Of a DNA stretch of 64,000 nucleotides, positions 49,694 to 62,018 are shown piece after piece (position 1 is the stretch's first letter; the number at the start of each line of letters is the position of its first letter). This DNA is from Onchocerca lupi. Taxonomy: Eukaryota > Nematoda > Chromadorea > Rhabditida > Onchocercidae. The stretch spans positions 1-64,000 of the forward strand of contig JAOVVO010000333.1 of assembly GCA_028564675.1 (NCBI GenBank). Direction: 5' to 3'. The notes under the pieces were generated by a model. That model made no database searches and was not told the DNA's origin. It saw only the letters and a program-made list of their open reading frames with translations. Position numbers and translations under genes: made by a program.

Positions 49694-52194
49694 TTAAGCT
49701 TTCTTTCGAAAAATTTTGCAAAAATTGACAACTAACCTACGTATCCTTTTTGGAATGAATGCGCAGTCAATACTAGAGCTTGATTCTTGAATTAAATCTA
49801 CATCAGGACTTTCTTTGGATTGTACCAATATCCTGCGGCGAGCATTGATAAACCTGTAATAACAAAGAGTTACATTTTCTAAATAACATGAGAAATTATC
49901 AGGAAAAATCCTTAAGGACCGAAATACTGATTTATGCTCTTAAGGATTTGAATTAGATTGTGCATTTTATGAAACGAACATTCTGCTTCGAAATTTACCA
50001 GTTGTTGATTTGAACCATTTGCAAACCGGTTTCTCGTGATAGCATCGCTTTTTCTTTTTCACTCGGATATGGATGCTAGAAAAGGAGCTGATATATCCAA
50101 TATTTTCTTCCAGGATTGCAATTTGCATTTGAAATTATCTGGTGAATATCAATCAGTCACAAAAAAAAAAAAAAAAAAAAAAAAAAAAACGAATGCAAAA
50201 AAATGGTTCACTAATTATTTTGATTTTTTATCTAATCCATTTTATGGGATTTTATCTATAAAAAAAAAAAAAGATGAAAAAAAACAAATTCTTACGGATG
50301 AATGTAAAAATAGCCAAGTTTTCAGCAATTCAACAGCTTTTGTTGGCAATTGAGCTTTCCGCTTTGGATCAGAGTTATCTTCTTCAGTTGATTCCTGTGC
50401 ATCATTTAAAAAAAAAAATTGAAAATTGGAATAAAATTAAAGTTATTATTAAAAGTTTCAATAATTCCGACCAATCAAAGCAAGAATTAATATGTGAATT
50501 AAACCTCTGGAATTTGTATGCCGGAAGATGAGCAATATTCTGAAATTCTTGGCTGTGACAGCGAAGTGTGCGCTGATGACGAATGTGACGCTATCGCATT
50601 CCAAAGTGGTATCGAAAGCTGGGAAAACGAAAAGTTCAAATTTATCATGACTTTAATGATGACAAAGAAAACTTTAAAAAGATAGAAATTTTCGAAATAT
50701 CTACCATTCCTTTTGATGTTGACATCATTGCAATCGTTTGCTGTCCTGTTCGATTTTTCGACTAAAATTGCTTAATTGGATAATGATAAACATAAACAAA
50801 TGCGTGCAAATTTTTGTTATAAAATGTCTAAAACCAATCTTAATAATTTGATCATTTATTAACAAAATTATTGATATTATCGAGATTTTTGAAGATTAAA
50901 TTTAACAAAAATTAAATTATTAATAAATACCGAGTTTTTATTTTTTGAAAAAAAGTACTTACAGTCAAGTTCATGATAGTATTGTAAGACTAACCTGATC
51001 TGATAGTTCTGGAGGTGAATTGCACAAGTCTTCATCGCTATCACCATTATATCCAATCATGGATTCCTGAGTCATTTTCTTCCTTAGCGTTTCTGAAATA
51101 AATGATTATAATGAAGTTGACGCAATATAGTTATCTTCAAAATTCATACATAATTTGAAATCTAACGCTTCGTAAGTTTGAGCAGGAAAATTAATGTGTA
51201 ACTATTAGAGTTTTTTAAAATCATTCGCAAGTATTTTACAATATTTTTAACTACGGTTTTAACAATTCAATAAAATTTATAAATGAATGATATTGAACGA
51301 TTTCGATATCTTTGCTAATCAATAATTCCAACTTGTTTATTGTTAAACAATCAGCAGTTTAACATTTTTATGATCAACTACTTCTTACTAATATTCTTAA
51401 ATGAATATTTCTTTATATAAGTATATCCAAGCAATTAATAACTTACGCAAGTATTTTGTTTTAAAATCATCACATAGTTCAGCAACTTTTTCCAATTCCA
51501 ATAAGTGTAAACGAAGCATGATTATAGAATTAATTAAAAATACATCAAGTTCATTTTTTCCCAATGATCCATCACCATTCGACGCCATTTCCGTCAGCTG
51601 CTGTAAAATGGATAAATTTCAGAACATATAACATAATTCTGCACATTTTAGATTCAGTCGAATGAATTGCTTTGAAAGTTTCTAATTCTAATTTTAGTTA
51701 TACAATATTACACAAATCAAGGAATGATGGGGACAAATTCAAATAAGTGTTGAGGCATTATCGAAAAATAATTTAAATAAATGATGTAGATCAAGTAGCG
51801 TGCAATTTTACTATTAAAAATGGGCACTTTGTATTTTGAAATCAAATAGCTTGAATTATCAAACTTTGATTACGAAATTCATTTGAATTTTGATGACTTT
51901 TAACAAAGACTACCTGGAAAACGTCATCCATAGTGAATGATGCTTCCGAGAGATTCTGTGTCGCTGCTTCACATTTTTTTGACATTAGCTAAAGTGATCG
52001 AAAGAATATGATGAAATTCATTAATATTTTGTTTATTCTTCATCATTATTGTTGTTCGAAAATATCGAACTATTTAAAACTTGAAAAAACTAACTTCAAC
52101 AATGGGGAATAATTTGTGATTTTTGATTGCCGATGAGCATGCCTCCGTAAATTCAGTAGTTTCGTGAAATACTTCTTCCGATAGACTATTTGAC
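49694..52194 (-). CDS. MEIS/PREP-class TALE homeobox protein (5' end unresolved)
   Basis: Eight exons join in phase: 52095-52194, 51914-51988, 51447-51600, 50995-51092, 50505-50618, 50296-50394, 49999-50075, 49694-49853. The N-terminal part is the MEIS/PKNOX domain (LFPIVELMSKKCEAATQ, then LRLHLLELEKVAELCDDF), which binds PBC/Exd partners. The C-terminal part is a TALE homeodomain with the three-residue PYP loop extension (LKTWLFLHSSHPYPSEKEK) and recognition helix QINNWFINARRRIL, split at the Trp codon by an intron as usual. Such proteins act with Hox and PBC factors in the nucleus. The helix-loop sequence looks closer to PREP or the short nematode PSA-3 type than to UNC-62, but this is not certain. 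The first listed exon needs two incoming bases, so an upstream start exon is missing. The last exon has an internal GTTAGT donor at 49733-49738, so another C-terminus is possible. Confidence 0.88.
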
Positions 52195-54610
52195 CTGTTA
52201 ATGAAAAAATGGAAAAATTGGAATAACATAAGACATACACAATGCTATAAAATAGGCAATTGATCGATTTCTTTGTTTCTACATTCAATGAACATCGCGG
52301 GAAAAATTGCCAAAACTCTAGAGGTATATAATTATTTTTTTTACATTTAAAAATCAGTCAACGGTCTCTTAAGGATTATGCATTACTGAGAAGTTACAAT
52401 ACAATTTCTGGAGTACCTTTGTTCATATTGCTAAACTCTAATCGAGTCATTATGCATAAAATCCAAAAGTATTCGTAATTTATGTTATAATCATTTTAAA
52501 AAAATATCAAAAATACATGATGATGTGTAATCTCATTTAACCTAATTACGAGCAGTATTATTTCTAACATTTGAATTATCGCATAGAATATACATTTTGT
52601 CTTTTTTTTACAGGTCAAGTTATATCACATTTGTATCAATTTGGGAAATTCTAGAAGTCTAACATTTCTTATGAACAATTTTTTATTCGTTAATTGCTTC
52701 TGTATCATTTCCTACATGTTAAGGAATTTCATTTAAAAAATTAAATTAAAAAATTTTCCAAATTATGAAAAAATTTTGCCGCTTTATTTTTGTAATTCTA
52801 TTTTTAATTTCAAACAATAAATTTAAATAAATAAATGAGACGAACTGTAAAAGATGATTTTCGGCTGATAATTGTTTGTTTTTATCACATTTCTTCATTT
52901 CGGGCAATGCTAATCGTTGCTGAAATAAACGGAAAGTTTTGAGTTAATTTCCTAACCGTCATGTTAACAATAAATTGGTGAAATTTGTACCTTTAAGTTT
53001 TTAAATAATGAAGTTAAAATATTAAAGTTTCGGAATTTCACTTTTTTTTTTCCTTTTCCTGTCTTAATTTCAATCAATAAGTTTAGATAATAAACGTCTT
53101 CAAGTCTTTTCCCCCATTTGATTTGTTCGTCCTATTATAGCACCATTCGCAATTTCTCATGTCGAATAAACTATAATTTAATTAAAACTAGTTTAGCATA
53201 AATGTTTATGATAATATTACTATAATAATGGCAAATTAAAACTCGGAAAGAGAGAAAGAGGGAAAAAAGAAAAGGAGTAGAGAGAAATGAAGAAAAAAAA
53301 AAGGTTATACGGAACATTGGGAATTATTCTGCCATTAGATCAATTCATTAAACAATTTTTATCCTAATTATCATCACTAATAAATTTACTAATAGATTTT
53401 AATAACTTCTGATAAAAATTTAACTATTCGCCAACATCAAACACGTATCATAATTTGAATATATTTGAAAATTTTTGAGAATATTTGAAAAAAAAAAAAA
53501 AAAGATGCATCAAACATTTCAGTCAGTTGTGTTGGATGACAGTTTAGAACGGTAATTATTTCGAAAGGTTTATAGGTTTTTCATATATATATATATATAT
53601 ATGTAAGGAAAAATATTATTTTAGGTTATGATAATTCCGTTGATGATAATAATCGATGTTAATTAAGTTGTAGCATTCCCAGGAAATCCCGGAAAGTGAC
53701 TTTGAGAAATGGAAAAGTTTGAAATGAAAGAATCTCTTCGATAATTGTATATTTGGGAATTGTTCCAGTCATTTCACATAACAACTTTAAGATAAGAAAG
53801 TGTGCCGTCAATAGAGGTTTTAATGGAAGTGAAGGTGGGTTTAAGATGGAAATAGTATTGAAATAGATGTTTTGCTGATATCAGAATGGGAGAAATACGA
53901 AATGAAAGCGGGGATTTGAAGGAGGAATGAAGTATATAACTTCGAATAATGACAATGCTACATTGCTTCTTGTTGTAACTCCCTTCATGGTGTAGTAAAT
54001 TGTTAAACAACCACAAACTATAGCTCATAAGACTGGCTCCTTTCCTGAAGATCAGTTGTTCAGGATAACGATCACTGCGCTTAATTATATCGCCAAATTA
54101 TTCGCTTCATAAAATAATTTGTATATCGAATTTGAATAAAAGTACTAATATTTGATGAAATGAGAAGATCATTTATTTGTTGGAAAAAATGATAATTTTC
54201 ATTAGGTAAAATAACTGATGATCATTTTGATTTTTACATTACTTTGGCCATTTTGACATTCGATTACTTTAATTTGGCAATTTTTCATATATATATGTTT
54301 TTAAAACATAAAAAAAAGTGAAATTATAATAAATGAAATTTGAAACAATTTTGCAATTTTAACCAATTGTGATTTATCAAATTTTCAGGCAAAAATTGGT
54401 GAACTGTCAATAAAAAAAAAAACAATCGATGTTTTAATTTTACAGCACCAGATAATTTGATGCAAGGCAAATATCATGATGATATAGACTACGTCAAAAT
54501 ATGTATAAGAAATGCAGCAGTCGTAAAAATAATTCGACGATTTAATTACATCTGTTTTAAATCTTCTCATTTATATCATATAACCACTTAAGGATTAAAA
54601 ATAATGATAC
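52195..54610. other. region upstream of TALE gene, start exon not found
   Basis: The missing 5' exon of the homeobox gene should lie here or further right. I found no candidate of the needed phase. An in-frame ATG exists inside the polypyrimidine tract just before 52194, but it would give a phenylalanine-rich start and is more likely intron. An AT microsatellite lies at 53583-53602. Confidence 0.4.
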
Positions 54611-54964
54611 TTAAATATCACACACAAATATCATTGGATTAGCAGTATCACTGTGGAAATAATTCGAATAACAATCTGCAATTGAAGCTGGTGGTAACTC
54701 ATATATAATTGTCTGAATAGTATAATTAAAAAAAAAAAAAAAAAAAAACGAAAAAATCAAAAAACGAAATGATGGTACCTGTTTACAACGTTTAGCACGT
54801 GTTACGCTAGCTTGTGATAATGCCTGATGTAAAAGAGTCATCTTATCAATGGCCTGATTCTCCTCATGCGTCACCTCATCTTCTTCCTTTTCATTTATTT
54901 GTTGTTGATGGGAACAATGAGTTTTATTATTCAACATTTCTTTATCTTTCTCTTCTAATTCCAT
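54611..54964 (-). CDS. possible small two-exon gene, unknown
   Basis: Exon 54779-54964 starts with an ATG and runs 62 codons (acidic, KEEDEVTHEENQ-type, ending TRAKRCKQ). Exon 54611-54712 continues in phase 0 across a 66-base T-rich intron (donor CAG/GTACCA, acceptor TATTCAG) and stops at TAA, giving 95 residues. I recognise no domain; the first part looks helical and highly charged. The first exon could instead be a 5' exon of the homeobox gene, but no splice in the correct phase to 52194 was found. Splice signals and phase support it; family evidence is absent. Confidence 0.4.
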   Translation of the reverse strand: MELEEKDKEMLNNKTHCSHQQQINEKEEDEVTHEENQAIDKMTLLHQALSQASVTRAKRCKQVPSFRFLIFSFFFFFFFNYTIQTIIYELPPASIADCYSNYFHSDTANPMIFVCDI

Positions 54965-57900
54965 TATAGCTCAAATTTCATTATTCCATCATACACGGTT
55001 GTTTAAATGAATGAAAATCATAAGCATAAAAACGAATGAAGAGGCCATATTGTCAATGTATAATGTTAATTGATCATGTTTTCTTTTTAAAAATTATGAC
55101 AAAATAAGATTATTAACTGAAACTTATATTTCAACAACTATTCAAATTTTTCGGTGAAACTTTTTTATCTAATCAATTTCGAATTTCTATTAGTAAAACT
55201 TTTTTAAGTATCAGAAAAAATGCAATTTATTTCCAAAAATAAGTAATTGGTCTTAGGAAAATCTAAAATTTAAAACAATCAATTTTAATTTATTATAGAT
55301 CAATGAATTATGAGAAAAAAAAAAAGATTGTCCAGCAAGATGACTCCATATAGAAATGGAATGGCCGATTGAATGGACGAAGAAGCTTTATGATATATCA
55401 GTACAGGGGAAGGGAAGCGAATGCACCATGTCAGTTCTTATCAACACTTGTTATCTCATCGAACTTCGCAATATGTATACATCATGCGTAATTGCATAAG
55501 ATCATTTTGATATATGAACATCGAATAACAGCGCTACATTCATATTTATATGACAAATTAGATAGATTCAGTCAAAAGATATTTAAAATCTGCCGAATAT
55601 TTGATTTGAGAATATATGTCCATCAAATATTTGATTCAGGAATGTATGCATGTCAAAAGATTATTGATTCAACATATAAATTCTTTGGATATTTAATTCA
55701 AAAAAATATGTGTTTCCATAGATATATGATTTAATAATGCTGAATTAGTTGGATTATTAAATGTTTGCAGAGCTGATTAATTGATAGCAAAGTTCATTCT
55801 TACCAATAAAAACGATAATAATTAACAGTTCATTTCCACTCATTTTCTTATTGCCAGTTCAGGATTTCATCTAATTATCAAACAGAATTCAAAACAGAAA
55901 AAGGGAAAAAATTGTTTTCAGGGATTTAAAAAAGATGGCAAAGCTATTTGAAGCTTATATTATTTCATATAATTACGCTTTTCAAATAATTACGCTAGAT
56001 GAAATTCACAGCTTTCTCATGAAATCCAACCTTATGGAGATGGTGAAGAATGTAAGGATTGAGAAGTGCGGAAAGTATGAATAGAGAAATCATATTCTTG
56101 CATACTGCAGGAAAAATTACAAAATTTTAATAAGTTTAAAATAGTTACGAACTGTCGGCTGTTTCAAATGAATAATTAGACTCAAGTAGTAGCTTATGTC
56201 CGATTATGTCCAGGCATGTATTTGCGTTATCAGTATGATCCACGATGATTTGAATTTACAAGCAATTTCCATAGTTCAGATGAATTTATTAGCCACAAGA
56301 TTTTGTTGATAGCTGATACAACTTATCTCAAAGTTAGCATAGGAATTGATGACAAGATTAAATTAAAATAAATGATTTAACTTCAGTCAGTCATTTTAAC
56401 TTCGAGAATAAATATTTGAATCATTACATCGTAATTTGAATGTAAAAAAAAAAAAAGGTCATATGACATTTTCGACGATATAAAATGACATATTAAATAT
56501 GAGGAAGAAGAGAAGAGAGGAAAATGGAAGGAAGAACATGAGGACTGAGGAAGTGGGAATGGGAGCAGAAAAGGTAAAAACGGGATAGAAATGAGTAAAG
56601 TTACCTAACAATAAACAGCTTGTAATGTATCATTAATAGAAGCATCTACAAACCGGAAAATGGCTCAATGAAGGAACAGAATGGGCGAGAGGAAGAGGTG
56701 CAAAAATATTATTGAAATTTATGAAATTTTGAAGCAATGTAATTAACAAAATAAGAGATTGCAGTCAGAATGACGGAATAATAAGAAGTGAAGAAGGAAG
56801 GATTCAATATGATCGAAGTACGAACAGCAACGGAAGAAAATTGCTCCGTGAATGGAAAAAAAGGAATAAGCGGTACCGCCCTTCTTGTGAAGAAGTCTTA
56901 ATAATTTCTGAAAAAATAGCGTCGTCTTTACGGATTGCTGGATTGTTGAATTCGGTACAATCAAATTTTAATAGTTTTGCAGCGAGGGCCATAAAATTGC
57001 ATTTTGCAAGGGTACAACGACCTATCGCTTAATCGCGATTTACGATCTGTAATATCATAGACCACTCTACCACTGTGTGAAACGTCATCATTCTGATCTT
57101 TCCCTCTTTTGCCCACCTCATTCTCCCAAACTTCGCTATCCCTTCTTTTAGTCGTTTCCCTTTTGGATCGAAAATTTACGGCCAAACTTATTTGGAAGTA
57201 GTTTGAATAAACGATAAATACGGAAGGCTTGAAGTGTATCAATTCAACACGCCTTCTTATATATACGTAAATTAATCTTATTACTAACTAATCAACACCG
57301 TTTCTGCTTCATCAATTAACCATTTCTTTTTGTTATGCTTGCTATGATTTCTGCATTACTAAAAAGGGAAAAAGTTCAGATGCTTTGGACTGGCGAATCT
57401 TCAAATATTTTAGTGGCAAACGATTCAAAACAAAAGAATTATTGTTCATTTCTTCAACTAATTCGCGTGCTATGACCAAGTTAAAAATTTCGTCTTTTTT
57501 TTGACTGCCTTGATTCGAGAAAAACGAAACGCTTGAAAGTTTTTTATCAGTTATCATTTGTCGAGACTGACGCTTCATTTCACCAACTTTCTTGAAAAAG
57601 CTAGGATACTAGTTCACGTAACTTGGTGCATAAATTAGTCAGTACTATCAATTTATCAATTTGTCAAAATATTCTGGTAATTAAGCAGTCAATTGTTAAT
57701 CAGTATATAATTCAAGCAATTCGGACAGAGCTAACAATTAAGCAATTAAGGATTCGAAAATCTTAAATATTTCTATAAATCCATCCAGAAAACAAGAATC
57801 TATTTGTAAATAATTTAAACTATCAACTACCTATCCGATAAAAAAAAAAGAGAAAAAAAGAAAAAACAAAACAAAACAAGCAAAAAAAGAAGGATTCGTT

Positions 57901-58052
57901 CCAAAAAAAAAAGCAAAAAACTTATTTCTGAATGATTTCAACTATTAATCGTTAAATTGATTATCTATTAGCGAGTGGAAAAGAAAAAGTAAATATAAGT
58001 GGGAAGGTGGAATAAAAATAAAATCAATTACAGTAAGAAATATCTCTAATAC

Positions 58053-58075
58053 TGATGATGATGATGATGATGATG
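58053..58075. repeat. GAT trinucleotide microsatellite
   Basis: About seven consecutive TGA/GAT units in a non-coding context. Confidence 0.9.
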
Positions 58076-59073
58076 GATGATTATGATAAGCATGCTGGCT
58101 TGGAAGACAGCTAAAGGACCAACAATTTATTGCGTCACATAATGGACAACGAATAAATCAAGTGTAATGAGGCAACAACGATTTGACAACAACAGAGCCG
58201 TTCGGCTATTATGTATTATTAACGCCCCAAAATATACGAATGGAACAAATACTACGGTGGTCCTATGCTATATCTCACGTTCATCAATTAACCAAAGTTA
58301 ATTTCAAAATTTTCTAGATAAATTTAATAATCATAAATGATGGATTCTATGGAAAAAAATGGGAAGCAATGCTGTAACAATTAAACTTTCAACCTAAGCA
58401 AGACCGAAATTCAGATCTTTTTTTAATTTACATATATTATTTAGGCCTAAATAGTTTTGCTTCATCACACCAGAAATGTTAGCAGTTTAAATACATAAGT
58501 AAGCATTCCCATTTTTGTTTGATCAAATTAGTTGAAATTTTTTTTTCAACAAAAAAATTTTAACTAGTTTTTTGCACCAATTATTTTCAATTCCAACAGG
58601 AATGCTGAAAAATTTGAGAAACAAATTGAGTTGTTTTGAATATTTGAAGTTAGAAAAATAGACTATATTGTATAAGGTGAAATTAATGAAATATGAATTG
58701 CTGATTTTATACGTGCATTGAAATATGATAAATTAGCTAAGTAAATCATATGATATACCAGTGTTAACAAAATTTAAAATTGTTGAAATTTTAATTGACT
58801 TTGAAGTTTTGTCATTTCATACATTTTATATACAAAACGCGAAAAAAAAAAAAAAAAAAAAACATTTCACCTCATTGTATCCATATTCGAAAATTTTGTT
58901 AAAATAAGCATGCTAGGAATTTGAGGATCAAAAAATTATTCTTGGTCATTATAAATATCAAAAATATCAGCTGATAAAATATAAATGAAAAATGAATGAA
59001 AACGAACAAAGTTTAAGTCCCAAAGATTTCAACCATCCAAAAATTCGGATTTTATGCAAGTAGAACAGAATAA

Positions 59074-59259
59074 ATTCCAGTACATATATAGTTTTGGTCT
59101 TTGAAACTCAAAATGTTCATTTTTAAACACATGCAACATCCGTCAACTTGTTCTCTTTCAAAATTTATTCCAGTACATATATAGTTTTGGTCTTTGAAAC
59201 TCAAAATGTTCATTTTTAAACACATGCAACATCCGTCAACTTGTTCTCTTTCAAAATTT
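59074..59259. repeat. perfect 93-bp tandem duplication
   Basis: The unit beginning ATTCCAGTACATATATAG and ending CTTTCAAAATTT at 59074-59166 is repeated without a difference at 59167-59259. Identity this complete in AT-rich non-coding DNA means a recent event or an assembly artefact. Confidence 0.95.
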
Positions 59260-61718
59260 ACACCTCATTTATTATAAAAATGGAATTTTATCTTCTTTTT
59301 AGCTTAATTTCTCAACAGCACGCAACTTTTGAATGTCCGCTGACACCAAAAATTCTGCTAGTCTATCGAAAAAAAAAAAACAATTTCTTAAAATTGATAA
59401 GCTTAAAACGACCACTAAGGTGATATTTTTGGAAGTAATGAAATGTTTTGACGATTAATTTATTTATGGTTTTTGCAAAAGCTCTCACTTTTTTTCGCTA
59501 AATTATTATTCGATGCTATAGGAGTGCTAAAGAATAGCAAACATGGATGACTGACATAAAAAGTATTCAGATAAATCCGTTTAATAATTCCTTTTTATAA
59601 ATATTTTGTTTATCCTTTTTCTTGAAAATAAAAAACGAGGAAGAAACGAAGGATGCAGCATTCATCAACAAAATCTTTATCATACAAATGCATCTTTTTG
59701 TTTTCTTCTTTTTTTATTTAAAGCAAAGTGATTAAAAACCTAAAGTTTTGTCAATGTAAAATAGATATACGAATTCAGTGTTAGCTGAATGTTGAATGCA
59801 CTCAATTCCACAGATTGTTGTGAAATGTTTCAAAAATAGACGTTAATTCAAATTTTCTGCTTGGCATAAAAAAAAGAAAGGTGCAGTAAAAATATTAAAT
59901 TGGAAATCCGGCACTTTTCTAAACAGCAATTTTAGAACTTTCCTTTGCAAAATTTACTGCCATTTGACATTTTTACGTCAATTTAGAATATAAAGGAAAA
60001 TTCGTTTTTATTATAAAGACTAACTTTCTGTTTGCATAGAATGGGAATTTTTTTTTTCAGGAAGCAAACAATGCTGTTTTTTTGGCATCCAATTTGCACT
60101 CTGAAAATTTGTTCACTTGCTGCAGCAACGTGTAAACAAGTACGGAAATTTTGTGAGAACTACCAAGAAATTAAAACGTTTTCTAACAAGCAAACGCGCT
60201 GATTTCGTTGCATATTTTATACAGCAACGTCTAAATCATTAATAAATTTCCATATAATATATTCAAATCGAGTTTTGTTTTGAATTGAAGAAAAAGAAAA
60301 GTTTTAAAAATTCAACTGCAAAATTTATTCAGAAGAGAAGAGCCATTTTCAATTTGCTCATTTGTTCATTGATACAATTTCTTCCGTTTCAAAAAGAATG
60401 AGGACAAGTTTTAACTTCCAAATTTGGTCATTCGAAAAAAAAAGACTCCCTTTTTTCAATAACAAAAATTGGGACATCTATCTGGTCTTGTAGTAAATGA
60501 AATTGACTCTGTTTTGCTACATTTGAGACAAAAAAAAAAAAAAAAAAAGAAAAGAAATGAGTGAGTTGAAAGCAGAAAAAAAGTAGTGTTGCAAGTAGAA
60601 ATTGCTTTTTTTTTTCTATTAGTAATCTGTGAAATTGAATATAATTTATGATGAAAACTGATGAAGATGTGAAACAAATTTAATCTTCATTTGGTTAAAT
60701 GTTATTAATTTTTTTGGATTTGAACTCTATAGCTAGTAGATAATGATGATAATTGATAACAGTGATCAAAGCGAGTGATGTGTTCTTACTAATTTACCGT
60801 CAATAAAAATAGCGAGGGAACTCAATATTTTTAATATTGAAACAGAGGACGGCCGGACAACTAAGGCTTGGCTAAGAGACCCAAAGCACTGGTTGAATGC
60901 CTATTAAGCATCTTTCTCCACATGTGCTTATTTCTATTTAGCTTATCTCCTCAAAACCTTAAATACTTCTGTTTCCGTATCCATTTAACCTTATCCATCA
61001 GTTAAACTTTTAGACCATTGCAATGCAATACCGAAGTCTAAATTATTGTTCATTTTATACAGTACTTTGTATCAACTTGAAGAAAAAAAATTTTGATTAC
61101 TTAGCAATTCGCCTTCCAAGGAATGAATGAATAGCAATTGTCTTGAATTTTTATGCTTAAATTTCTATTAACCATCTGTTTTCCTCCTCTTGAGATTTAA
61201 AAATCTTATACTGCATTGTTTTCTCAAATTAATGTCTCAAGTACTAATTTTTATAATTGTCTATGCTTTATTAAAAAATTGCAACTTTTCTGTGTTGATT
61301 ATTTAATAATTCCACATCGAAATACTGGATGAATTATTTTGTACAATTAATCAAAACTACCGTATTCTCAAATGATACTGCTGAATAATATTTCGGCACT
61401 TTTTTTTTCTTTGGTAGAGAAGGGGCAAGCATTTTATTTTGCAAAATATATGAGAGGGGGTAAAAAAGTGTAGAATATATTTTTCGAGAATTGGGGGAAG
61501 AACAGGGAAAATGGGCGAAAAAGCTCGGCCAGGACTGAGAAACGATTGGCTGTCGTAGTGAGGCCTAATGAAGAAAGGAGTAGTTGGCTTTGTGTTAGCC
61601 GATTTCTCGATAACATTTAAAAAGAAGAGGGCCTAGTGACGTATGGAAAAGTGTTAAATCACGCCCAAAGCACAGAATGAGTTTGCCCCTTTCTAGGATC
61701 CTCCCTTTCTTGTTACCT

Positions 61719-61726
61719 TATATAAG
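61719..61726 (+). promoter_or_regulatory. candidate TATA box
   Basis: TATATAAG stands in a stretch distinctly richer in GC than its surroundings. About 50-100 bases upstream are GTGACGTATG (CRE/ATF-like) and CACGCCC (KLF/Sp1-like). About 300 bases downstream lies a candidate coding exon on the same strand. The arrangement suits a focused promoter, but it is a pattern call only. Confidence 0.3.
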
Positions 61727-62018
61727 CTGCGCACAGGCACGGCATTGCCAGGCCTATTCTAAACGAAAGAATCTAATCACAAATTTCATTACATATACAC
61801 CTGTGTTTAATCTATCTCTCCACCATCCCAAGTCTATTCTAATTTTCGAAGTAATGTATCAACTACTACACCACCACAGCATGCATCATGTACTGCTGCA
61901 TGGATACATTGCATGAATTGCTGAAAGATTGTTTGGCTATTTCGTCGTCTTGATAAATCAGCCAAGATTTCAACAAGTATCGAAAGTTCCTCATTCTACC
62001 TCGATTTTCATTTGATCA

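Larger units (their letters stand above)
54965..61700. other. mostly non-coding stretch
   Basis: No gene is supported. Notable content: degenerate repeats of an ATATTTGATT-type unit at 55570-55735 (they create an 80-codon open frame), a purine-rich strip at 56500-56600, open frames on both strands at 56743-57242 without recognisable features, a GAT microsatellite at 58053-58075 and the 93-bp duplication at 59074-59259. Confidence 0.45.

Noticed and set aside
55492..55734. 80-codon plus-strand open frame
   Set aside because: Produced by degenerate ATATTTGATT-type repeats.
56743..57242. Overlapping open frames on both strands
   Set aside because: Composition is slightly more balanced than the flanks, but no frame shows a domain and no splice pattern favours one.
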